From Porticoccaceae bacterium (GTDB taxonomy: Bacteria; Pseudomonadota; Gammaproteobacteria; Pseudomonadales; Porticoccaceae), in contig JAPKEJ010000012.1 of NCBI GenBank assembly GCA_028822155.1, positions 1-47,584 of the forward strand: a stretch of DNA of 47,584 nucleotides, in the 5' to 3' direction. Numbering within the stretch: position 1 is the first letter of the stretch; each line of letters opens with the position of its first letter. A program made the translations under genes and the position numbers. The notes under the pieces are model-generated. The model worked only from the letters and a program-made list of their open reading frames with translations, ran no database searches and was not told the origin of the DNA. Positions 37,148 to 44,913 of the stretch are shown piece after piece.

Positions 37148-38707
37148 TTGGACGATTACGATAATATCATTATAGGTGCTGGTCATAACGGCCTAATCTG
37201 TGCGACTTACCTCGCCCAAAAGGGACATTCTGTGTTGCTACTAGAGTCATCCAGCCATGTCGGTGGATTAGCGGCGACCCGAGAATTTCATCCTGGCTAC
37301 AAAGTATCTGTGGCGCATAGCCTCAGCCATTTTTCTGAAACTGTAGCCAGCGAATTAAATCTTTCTGCCCATGGATTTAATCCTAGCGGTGAGACTCTGG
37401 AGACGATTGGCCTGAATTTACAGGGAACCCCTGTCGTGTTATCCGGTGATCAAATAAGCGGAGTCAGCACTGATGATGCTGAAAAATACTCAGAGTACCT
37501 TGCCGTACTTAAACGTTTTGCGAAGGTATTAAAACCGTTTTGGCTTAAAACAATGCCGCGTATTGGCCATAATACGGTATCTGATCTCATGACCTTTGGT
37601 CATCTTGGGCTGAATTTACGTATGCTTGGCAAGAAAGATATGGGCGAGTTTATGCGCGTTGCTACTCTGCCGGCGCGAGATTTAATGGACGAGAATTTCG
37701 ATAACGATCTTTTAAAAGCAGTCCTTAGTTGGGATGGGTTAGTGGGATCAAAAATGGCACCACGCTCACCTAATGCGACCGTTCTCAACATGCTATACCG
37801 GATGAGTGGTAAAGATCACGGTGCTCACTCGCTGCCAGAAGGTGGTATTGAGAGTTTAATTAATGCTTTAAAGATGGCAGCAGTCAGTGCTGGCGTAGAG
37901 ATCCAGACAAATGCTGCGGTCAGTCGTATTATTGTGGATGGCGATGAGAATGGCCTAAAAGCGACTGGTGTTGAACTTGCCGATGGCCGAAAAATCTCGG
38001 CGATCCGCGTCATATCCTCAGCCGATCCGAAGCGCACATTTTTAAACTTGGTGGGCGCTAAAAATCTAGAGATTGAATTTACTAACCGAATTAATAGACT
38101 GCGATGCGATGGCTATGTCGCCAAATTACATCTTGCACTAAGTGATCTACCGATGTTTACGGGTGTTGAAAAACCCTGTGGTCGAATGATCATTGCTCCC
38201 GAGATGGATGCCATTGAGTTTGCCTTTGATCACGCCAAGTATGGAGAGTATTCAGATTCTCCAGTGATGGAAATATTACTCCCCAGCGTAAAAGACTCAA
38301 CCTTGGCGCCAAAGGGCTGCCATGTTCTGTCGGCTCATGTCATGTATATCCCCCATTCGCTCAAAACTGGCTGGACAGATCATGCTAAAGAGGCGCTTTA
38401 TCAAACGTTAGTTCAGACCCTTGAGAGGTATGCTCCGGGTATAACGAAGCATATCGTTCACGGTGAGCTAATGACGCCAGCTGATCTAGAACAGACCTTT
38501 AATGTCACCGGTGGTCATTGGCATCACACTGAATTGGCGATGGATCAGATGTTGATGATGCGGCCAACCTATGAGGCGGGGCAGTACAGTTCGCCTGTTA
38601 AAGGCTTGTATTTATGTGGCGCAGGAAGTCACCCCGGTGGTGGGCTCATGGGTGGTCCAGGCCATAATGCGGCTAAAGAAATCCTACGGGCGGAAAAGAA
38701 ACGATGA
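37148..38707 (+). CDS. PYROXD2/phytoene-desaturase-like FAD oxidoreductase, type 2 (cassette B)
   Basis: A 519-residue flavoprotein. It starts at TTG (37148), since the FAD motif IIIGAGHNGLICATYLAQ begins only six residues later and no nearer ATG exists. It belongs with the cassette A 25014 protein, not with its immediate neighbour: both carry VTGGHWHH-x-ELA-x-DQ and LCGAG-x-HPGGG near the C-terminus and the segment YGEYS. In cassette B the type 2 gene precedes type 1, the reverse of cassette A. Its stop overlaps the next start (ATGA), which couples their translation. Substrate unknown; likely the same reaction class as cassette A. Confidence 0.85.
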   Translation: MDDYDNIIIGAGHNGLICATYLAQKGHSVLLLESSSHVGGLAATREFHPGYKVSVAHSLSHFSETVASELNLSAHGFNPSGETLETIGLNLQGTPVVLSGDQISGVSTDDAEKYSEYLAVLKRFAKVLKPFWLKTMPRIGHNTVSDLMTFGHLGLNLRMLGKKDMGEFMRVATLPARDLMDENFDNDLLKAVLSWDGLVGSKMAPRSPNATVLNMLYRMSGKDHGAHSLPEGGIESLINALKMAAVSAGVEIQTNAAVSRIIVDGDENGLKATGVELADGRKISAIRVISSADPKRTFLNLVGAKNLEIEFTNRINRLRCDGYVAKLHLALSDLPMFTGVEKPCGRMIIAPEMDAIEFAFDHAKYGEYSDSPVMEILLPSVKDSTLAPKGCHVLSAHVMYIPHSLKTGWTDHAKEALYQTLVQTLERYAPGITKHIVHGELMTPADLEQTFNVTGGHWHHTELAMDQMLMMRPTYEAGQYSSPVKGLYLCGAGSHPGGGLMGGPGHNAAKEILRAEKKR

Positions 38708-40323
38708 AAAAGTATGACGCGATTATCATCGGTGCTGGGCACAATGGACTGACTAATGCAGCCTATCTGGCAAAAGCTGGGCTTGATGTGCTAGTGGTCG
38801 AAAAAAATGAATACATTGGAGGCGCCGCTGTCACCCGCGAGATGCATGATGGTTGGTTCTATTCAAGCTGTTCCTATGTCTGCAGTATGATGCGTCAGGC
38901 GATCCATCGAGATCTTAATCTGACCAAGCATGGTTTGGTACTCGTCCCATATTTAGGCACAGTAGTCTTTGCTGATAATGGCGATACCATGACCAGCTAT
39001 CACTCTGAAGAGGCCGAGTATAACCAGCTTCGACGCCGCTCACCGCATGATGCGGATGCGATGTTTAGGTTTCAGGCAGACCTTGGCCGCTATGCCCAGT
39101 TAATTCGAAAAACCTTACTTCGAACGCCTCCCGATCCAACATCATTCAGACCCAGAGATATTCGCGAGCTGCTATGGCTGGCAAAACAATTCTGGTCACT
39201 GGGGGAAAAAGAACTGTATGAATACATTCGGTTTTTCACCATGAGTGCTGCTGATTTTCTCGACGATTATTTTGAAGATGATCTTATTAAAGCGGCTATG
39301 GCTAGTCCGGGTGTTATTGGCACGGCTTTAGGGGTGTACTCTCCAGGATCGGCCTATGTGTTACTCCATCATGTCATGGGTGATGTCGACGGCAACGTTG
39401 GCGCTTGGGGGCTGGCAAGAGGCGGTATGGGGGCGATTTCTAATGCTATTGCGGGTTCTGTAAAAGAGCACGGCGGTGAAATTCGTACCCATGCGGGCGT
39501 CGACAAAATTCTCGTCAAAAACGGTAAGGCCACAGGCGTAGTGCTTGAAAATGGTGATGAGTTATATGCCAATATTGTTGTCTCCAATATGGATGCAAAA
39601 CGTACTTTTACCCAGTGCATGGACAAAGATGATCTACCTCCTGGAATTTATGAAAAAGCGAAGAACTTTAAAATTCGTGGCTCATCAGGCAAGGTTAATA
39701 TTGCCCTATCAGGACTGCCTAAATTTAATAATGTTGCGGACAATCGCTATATTAATCGGGGTGGACAAGGTTTTGTTGGCTCGATGGAAACCTTGGAGCG
39801 GGCCTATGATTGCTGGAAGCATGGACGCTGGTCAGATGACCCATTCATAGAGTCGGTGATACCGTCTGCCTGGGATCCGACCGTAGCGCCACCGGGACAG
39901 CACTGGATGTCTAACTTTATTCAATACTGCCCACCACAACTCGCTGATGGTCCTTGGACCCCAGAGAAGCGGGACGCCTTTGGTCAGACAGTTGTTGATA
40001 AAATAGAGCGTTATAGTCCAGGCTTTAAAGATCTGATTGTTCATATGGAGGTACGCACGCCTCATGAAATTGAAGCTGAGGTTGGTCTCACTGAGGGCAA
40101 TATCTTTCAGGGTGAATTAACGATTGATCAATTACTGTTTAACCGTCCATTCCCAGGGTATGCCCAATATCGAATGCCGATTAAAAATATGTACATGTGT
40201 GGTTCATCCACCCATCCGGGAGGAGGAGTGTCCTCAGCCTGCGGAGCCAATGCGGCGCGAGAAATATTGATCGACTTAAAGCGGCCTAATACGGTGCCAG
40301 AGGATGATTTTTATGATGAATAG
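38704..40323 (+). CDS. PYROXD2/phytoene-desaturase-like FAD oxidoreductase, type 1 (cassette B)
   Basis: A 539-residue flavoprotein, identical in length to the cassette A 23402 protein and alike throughout: AIIIGAGHNGLTNAAYLAKA, LLRTPPDPTSFRPRDI, GVYSPGSAYVLLHHVMGDVD, KFKIRGSSGKVNIALSGLP (KN-FKIRGSSGK here), TEGNIFQGELTIDQLLFNRP and YMCGSSTHPGGGVSSACGANA. It overlaps the type 2 gene upstream by four bases and the GcvT-like gene downstream by about ten, so the three form one translational unit. It is probably a subunit of the same enzyme as the type 2 protein. Confidence 0.85.
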   Translation: MKKYDAIIIGAGHNGLTNAAYLAKAGLDVLVVEKNEYIGGAAVTREMHDGWFYSSCSYVCSMMRQAIHRDLNLTKHGLVLVPYLGTVVFADNGDTMTSYHSEEAEYNQLRRRSPHDADAMFRFQADLGRYAQLIRKTLLRTPPDPTSFRPRDIRELLWLAKQFWSLGEKELYEYIRFFTMSAADFLDDYFEDDLIKAAMASPGVIGTALGVYSPGSAYVLLHHVMGDVDGNVGAWGLARGGMGAISNAIAGSVKEHGGEIRTHAGVDKILVKNGKATGVVLENGDELYANIVVSNMDAKRTFTQCMDKDDLPPGIYEKAKNFKIRGSSGKVNIALSGLPKFNNVADNRYINRGGQGFVGSMETLERAYDCWKHGRWSDDPFIESVIPSAWDPTVAPPGQHWMSNFIQYCPPQLADGPWTPEKRDAFGQTVVDKIERYSPGFKDLIVHMEVRTPHEIEAEVGLTEGNIFQGELTIDQLLFNRPFPGYAQYRMPIKNMYMCGSSTHPGGGVSSACGANAAREILIDLKRPNTVPEDDFYDE

Positions 40324-41533
40324 TCAGACAGAATCCAGTGATCCCTTTGCGGGTGAGCGTCTAAAAGAAAGCCCTTTTCACCCTCGTCAGGCAGCGCTTA
40401 ACTTGCGCAATGCTTGGTCCAGTTGGAACGGGTATAAGTTTGCCGATTATTATTATGACGAGGAATACGAATATTTCTGTGTGCGCAATAGCTGCGCCAC
40501 TTATGATATTTGCCCAATGCAAAAGTACATTATTAGTGGTGTTGATGCAGAGGCAATGTTAGATCGAATGGTGACTCGTGATATCACCAAGCTCAAAGAA
40601 AATAGAGTGACCTATGTCTGTTGGTGTACGGACGAGGGCAGATTAATTGATGACGGTACAATTTTCAAATTGGGTACTGATAAATTTTTACTGACCTGCG
40701 GTAGTCCATCGCTTGCTTGGTTAAGGAAGAGTGCTTTTGGGTTCAATCAGATGAAGATTGAAGATGCCTCAGACACTATTGCAGGTCTATCATTTCAAGG
40801 CCCAACGACCTGTGAAGTACTGAAGAGAATGGGCCTTGAAGGTATCGATCAACTCAAGCCTTTTTGCATTGCGCATTTTTCCTTTGCCGGTAGTGAAGAT
40901 AAGCCTCTAATGGTGTCGCGCACCGGTTTCACTGGCGATTTAGGTTATGAACTATGGATTAACCCGTCATTGGCCTTATCATTCTGGGATGCACTTTATG
41001 CGGCTGGGGAGGATTACGGTATTCAGCCTTATGGGGAGGCTGCGACAAACATGGCGCGATTGGAGGCAGGTTTTATCATGCCTGGAATGGAGTTTAATGA
41101 AGCATTAAAAACCATTCACTACCATTATGATCAAACGCCTTTTGAATTGAGTTTGGATTGGCTAGTAGATTTCAAAAAACCACATTTTAATGGCCGTACA
41201 GCCCTAATGAGTGCTCGAGATACCGGCTCCGAATATACGCTAATTAAGTTGGATATCGAGGGTAACAAACCTGCTGAGGAATCCTTTTTGTATGCCGATG
41301 AAGGCTGTATCAAAGAAATTGGTTATGTCACCTCGGCGATGTGGTCGCCCGTTGTAAAGGCCAATATTGCTTTGGCAATGGTCAAGACAGAAGCAATTAA
41401 AGACAGTATTTGGGCCGAAATTTATTATACGAAAGAGCTTCGTCACCATAGTAAAGTGGCCAAGTGCAAAGTACAAAGCAAGCCGTTTTGGGCGCCAGAT
41501 CGGGCTAGGGCAACTCCTCCCGCCGCTTTTTAG
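40313..41533 (+). CDS. GcvT-like folate-dependent aminomethyl-/methyltransferase family protein (cassette B)
   Basis: A relative of the cassette A 26594 protein with the same landmarks: YDICPMQKYIISGVDA, LIDDGTIFKLG, RTGFTGDLGYELWINP, ARLEAGFIMPGMEF, and the C-terminal FWAPDRARATPPAAF. Three in-frame ATGs (40304, 40313, 40316) lie close to the end of the upstream gene; I choose 40313 because AGAGG sits about nine bases upstream, giving 406 residues. Translation is coupled to the type 1 flavoprotein by overlap. Tetrahydrofolate binding follows from the family; the methyl or methylene donor is unknown. The MOSC gene that follows in cassette A is only a fragment here. Confidence 0.85.
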   Translation: MMNSQTESSDPFAGERLKESPFHPRQAALNLRNAWSSWNGYKFADYYYDEEYEYFCVRNSCATYDICPMQKYIISGVDAEAMLDRMVTRDITKLKENRVTYVCWCTDEGRLIDDGTIFKLGTDKFLLTCGSPSLAWLRKSAFGFNQMKIEDASDTIAGLSFQGPTTCEVLKRMGLEGIDQLKPFCIAHFSFAGSEDKPLMVSRTGFTGDLGYELWINPSLALSFWDALYAAGEDYGIQPYGEAATNMARLEAGFIMPGMEFNEALKTIHYHYDQTPFELSLDWLVDFKKPHFNGRTALMSARDTGSEYTLIKLDIEGNKPAEESFLYADEGCIKEIGYVTSAMWSPVVKANIALAMVKTEAIKDSIWAEIYYTKELRHHSKVAKCKVQSKPFWAPDRARATPPAAF

Positions 41534-41559
41534 ATACCCTTGAGAAATAAAAGATAGAG

Positions 41560-41700
41560 ATGAAGAGTTGTAAGGGTACTTTGGATTCGGTTTGTCTTGG
41601 TATTTCGGAGGATGATCTCGGTAAGGAGCCACTTTTATCACTCAAGCCGCAACTATCCGGATTTGTTGGCGATCCTCATGGTTCACTATTTTGTTACTGA
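41560..41700 (+). pseudogene. Truncated MOSC gene (N-terminal fragment)
   Basis: A 46-codon frame begins MKSCKGTLDSVCLGISEDDL and reaches SGFVGDPHGSLF before a TGA. It aligns with the N-terminus of the intact MOSC protein at 27835 (MKSITAIVDSVYLG, then DGIVGDRHSG) and sits in the same place, 26 bases after a GcvT-like gene. The MOSC core and the catalytic cysteine region are gone, so it cannot be functional as a MOSC protein. Sequence after the TGA belongs to another gene remnant. Confidence 0.75.
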
Positions 41701-41832
41701 ATCTATCGACTACATTATATGTTTGTCTGGGATGAGTTTGTATGGATTGCCGGCCTCGTTGCCATTGAAATGGATGTTGGGGAGTGGCGTAATGAAAATA
41801 GAGTGTCAGAAAAAGAAGGCCACCTTAAATAA
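41701..41832 (+). pseudogene. C-terminal remnant of the 36206-type membrane protein gene
   Basis: In the same frame as the MOSC fragment, directly after its TGA, the sequence reads IYRLHYMFVWDEFVWIAG, then AIEMDVGEW and a short tail to a TAA. It matches the last 35 residues of the 36206 protein (IYRGHYMFAWDEFVWIAG, AIEMNMVEW). The TGA itself aligns with the Trp of YWIYR, a TGG-to-TGA change. The MOSC head therefore joins a membrane-protein tail, which is the scar of a deletion. Bases 41833-41957 hold nothing recognisable. Confidence 0.75.
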
Positions 41833-41957
41833 AAAGAATCCAAATAATGTAGTACGCCGTCTTAATAGAATGAGTTTACTGCATGTCGAGATAGTAATTT
41901 CAGAAAAACTCCATAAAATAGCCGTGTTCTAAAACTAAAGAGAAAATATCCGCGTTT

Positions 41958-44228
41958 ATGTCTAAAGCCAGTTATCGTTATTTATTGCTAGTCGCTCTAG
42001 GTTGCCTAATGGTGCCTGTTACCTATGGTGCCATCAAAATTGACGGGGTGCTCGATGAGCCAGAGTGGGCAAATGCTAGGGTTTATAAAGACTTTGTCAC
42101 CGTAGAGCCGCTCACCAGTGATCCTGCCAAATACGCCACTGAAGTGCGGCTGATAACCAATGAAGAAGGTATTTTTATTGGATTTACGAATTATCAACCT
42201 GCCTCTGTAAAGAGAATTAATAGACGTTTTGCTCGAGATGCAGACATAAAAGCTGACCGTGTCATGGTTGGAATTGATTTTGATGGCACCGCTGAGTCGG
42301 CTTATGACTTTACCGTGGGATCGGCTAACTCTAGGCAAGACGGTATCATGGGAGGTGGAAAACACTCTACCGATTGGGATGGCACCTGGTATTCTCAAAC
42401 ATCTAGTGATGAAGATTACTGGTACAGCGAAATTCATATTCCCTGGACGGTTGCGCCAATGTCTAGGTCTTCGGATGATAAAAGAAAGATGGCTCTATGG
42501 TTCTCGCGAGTGGTTTATAACGAATCGTTGCGTTTTGCCTTCCCCAATGCATTTTATACTCGAACTACGTTCATGGAGGACTGGCATACGGTAGAGGTTG
42601 AACAGGTTAAAGCCTCCACGTTGGACTGGTTTCCTTATGCTAGTCACAATCTTAATATAAAGAGCTCCGATGACACAATTGCGACTAATGATACAAAAGT
42701 AGGTTTAGATTTTATATGGCGGCCGAACAGTAATACTCAACTAACGGGGGCTATAAACCCTGATTTTGGGCAGGTTGAGAGCGATGATTTGGTGGTTAAC
42801 TTTTCTGCCTTTGAGACATTTGTGGCTGAGAAAAGACCGTTCTTTACCGAAAATCAAGCACTGTTTAACAACGCACAACATTATGAAGATGTTGTCCTCT
42901 ATACGCGTCGGATCGGCGCAGGTGTCGGCAGTGGATTATTGGACATAGATGTAGCGGCGAAGCTGACCCACTATGGAAAATCAGCTGATATGGGTCTATT
43001 TGCTGTGAGAGAAGATATGTCTGAAGAGGGTGCCGGTGGCGAATTTATTGCCAGTCGGATTCAGAGAAAAGTGGATAATTTGTTTTTTGGGCATCAATTA
43101 ACCCATGTCACTCGAGATTCACTAGAACGCGAGGCCACCGTTCAAGGTGTTGACTTGAAATGGGACTCCAGCGATCAAGTCAGATTCGCCGCACAAATTT
43201 TGTACAGTGATATTCAGCAGCTACCTAATGATAAAAATGACTATCAAGCGATTGATCAGCAAGATTATGCGGGATACATGAACTGGTCTTATACGCCCAA
43301 TGATGAATTGTCTCATGCGTTATATTTTGCTCATTATGGAGATGAATTTGAGATGAATGATATGGGCTATATGAGGCGAAATGCATACGACGAATTTTCT
43401 GGTTTTCATCGGCGCAATCGACTCAAATATGGGCAGGAATCATCCTTGTTATCAGGTTCTACTGAATTTGGATACTCCTATGCTGAGAATGCAGATGGTG
43501 ACCGGCTATACGGTTGGACTCAATTGAAATTTGAGTGGATATTTAAATCTACTCGCAAGATATCTGCAGATCTAGAATCTACATCATCGGGCTGGGATGA
43601 TCGCATTACCCGAGGTAATGGGTCATATTTTCGGTCAGCAAAGCATAAAGCGTCACTGAGGTATGAGAGTCCCAGGGGCAGTGATTATGTGTTTAGTGCT
43701 AAAGTTTATACGGGAACAGAGGATACACAGGAATTATACTACGGAGCCCATTTTAGCCCGCAATTATATCTGACTGACACCTTAACCCTTGGTGGTAATA
43801 TTGGGTTTAAAAAGTACAGAGAGTGGCTGTTATGGGATGCAGGTGTATCCCAGTTGGCCGGTTATGAGGCTGACAGGTATAGTGGGGGGGTTCGGTTAGA
43901 TTGGTATCCTTCAAGTCGCCAAGAAGTGCGGCTGAAATTTCAATGGATAGGGATAGATGCCAAGACTATAAACAGCTATCAGCTTGAGAACAGTGGTCAT
44001 CTGACGACATCGAACACGGCCTCTTCGAGCTTTAGCGTCAGTGATACGGCTTTCCAAATACGATATCGCTACCAGCTTGCTCCTCTTTCAGATATCTTTT
44101 TTGTTTATAGCCGTGGAGGATTTTATGGCACTGAGGATGGTGATGAGGGGCCTAAAACATTATTTAATGAGGGATGGAATGGGGTTCAAGTGGAGTCCCT
44201 AATTGCAAAAATACGCTATCGTTTTTAG
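41958..44228 (+). CDS. Outer-membrane protein with CBM9-like and DUF5916 domains
   Basis: A 756-residue protein with a signal peptide (about 1-24, ending VTYGA). Residues about 26-225 form a CBM9-like domain (IKIDGVLDEPEWANAR; WYSEIHIPW). This is followed by the DUF5916 region with the strongly conserved INPDFGQVESDD and VNFSAFETFVAEKRPFFTEN, and a beta-barrel with aromatic C-terminus KIRYRF. The family is common in marine bacteria and its role is unknown; the barrel suggests passage or display of a ligand at the cell surface. It follows the decayed end of cassette B and precedes the molybdenum hydroxylase pair. Confidence 0.88.
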   Translation: MSKASYRYLLLVALGCLMVPVTYGAIKIDGVLDEPEWANARVYKDFVTVEPLTSDPAKYATEVRLITNEEGIFIGFTNYQPASVKRINRRFARDADIKADRVMVGIDFDGTAESAYDFTVGSANSRQDGIMGGGKHSTDWDGTWYSQTSSDEDYWYSEIHIPWTVAPMSRSSDDKRKMALWFSRVVYNESLRFAFPNAFYTRTTFMEDWHTVEVEQVKASTLDWFPYASHNLNIKSSDDTIATNDTKVGLDFIWRPNSNTQLTGAINPDFGQVESDDLVVNFSAFETFVAEKRPFFTENQALFNNAQHYEDVVLYTRRIGAGVGSGLLDIDVAAKLTHYGKSADMGLFAVREDMSEEGAGGEFIASRIQRKVDNLFFGHQLTHVTRDSLEREATVQGVDLKWDSSDQVRFAAQILYSDIQQLPNDKNDYQAIDQQDYAGYMNWSYTPNDELSHALYFAHYGDEFEMNDMGYMRRNAYDEFSGFHRRNRLKYGQESSLLSGSTEFGYSYAENADGDRLYGWTQLKFEWIFKSTRKISADLESTSSGWDDRITRGNGSYFRSAKHKASLRYESPRGSDYVFSAKVYTGTEDTQELYYGAHFSPQLYLTDTLTLGGNIGFKKYREWLLWDAGVSQLAGYEADRYSGGVRLDWYPSSRQEVRLKFQWIGIDAKTINSYQLENSGHLTTSNTASSSFSVSDTAFQIRYRYQLAPLSDIFFVYSRGGFYGTEDGDEGPKTLFNEGWNGVQVESLIAKIRYRF

Positions 44229-44406
44229 TGCCATGATCACAGCTCATAACAGCCTATCCCGAGGAGGTTTTGTATTTCTTTATAGTATGCATTTAAATAC
44301 TAGTATGATTAATTTGTCTACTTGTTAAAATCACCCTAGTCGATATATCATACTGTACAAGGCAATAATAGTACCCTTAAACTAAACTATGCTGAGAGAG
44401 CCAGAA

Positions 44407-44913
44407 ATGACCGTAATAACTGTTAATGGTACTGAACAAAAACTACAGGTAGACCCCTCAACACCCTTGCTATGGGTCCTCCGTGAGCAACTTGCACTGA
44501 CGGGCACAAAATTTGGTTGTGGTATGGCTCAGTGCGGCGCTTGCACAGTGCATGTTGACGGTACGGCCATGCGTTCTTGTGTCACACCTCTGTCAGCGGT
44601 TAGTGGGCAAAAAATTACGACTATTGAGGGGCTTGCGCCTAATAATAATGAACTTCACCCGCTTCAGCAGGCTTGGATTGAAGAGCAGGTGCCCCAGTGT
44701 GGTTACTGCCAGTCTGGTCAACTGATGTCTGCTGCGGCGCTCTTGGCGACTAACCCGTCGCCCTCTGATGCAGATATTAATATTGCTATGGCGGGCAATA
44801 TTTGTCGTTGTGGCATGTATTCTCGAATTCGCAGAGCGATTAAGTCTGTCGCAGGGGTGCAGCAATTTGATCCTGCCGTTACTGAGTTAGCTCGGGAGAT
44901 TAACAATGGGTAA
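44407..44913 (+). CDS. Molybdenum hydroxylase small subunit, [2Fe-2S] (isoquinoline 1-oxidoreductase alpha / aldehyde dehydrogenase type)
   Basis: A 168-residue electron-transfer subunit of the xanthine-oxidase family. The plant-type cluster is bound by Cys38, Cys43, Cys46 and Cys58 ([12 protein letters not shown]...C) and the second cluster by Cys98, Cys101, Cys133 and Cys135 ([17 protein letters not shown]). I start at the ATG at 44407, where the family begins; an ATG at 44389 is in frame. It overlaps the large-subunit gene by eight bases. No separate FAD subunit gene is present, as in IorAB-type and periplasmic aldehyde dehydrogenases. Confidence 0.93.
   Translation: MTVITVNGTEQKLQVDPSTPLLWVLREQLALTGTKFGCGMAQCGACTVHVDGTAMRSCVTPLSAVSGQKITTIEGLAPNNNELHPLQQAWIEEQVPQCGYCQSGQLMSAAALLATNPSPSDADINIAMAGNICRCGMYSRIRRAIKSVAGVQQFDPAVTELAREINNG

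Noticed and set aside
41597-41932. A 111-codon + strand frame over the cassette B remnants
   Set aside because: It runs in a different frame from the MOSC and membrane-protein fragments, has no recognisable domain and odd composition; the remnants explain the region better.
44283-44302. Inverted repeat TAGTAT/ATACTA upstream of the molybdenum hydroxylase
   Set aside because: Short arms in very AT-rich DNA; expected by chance, so not listed as an operator.
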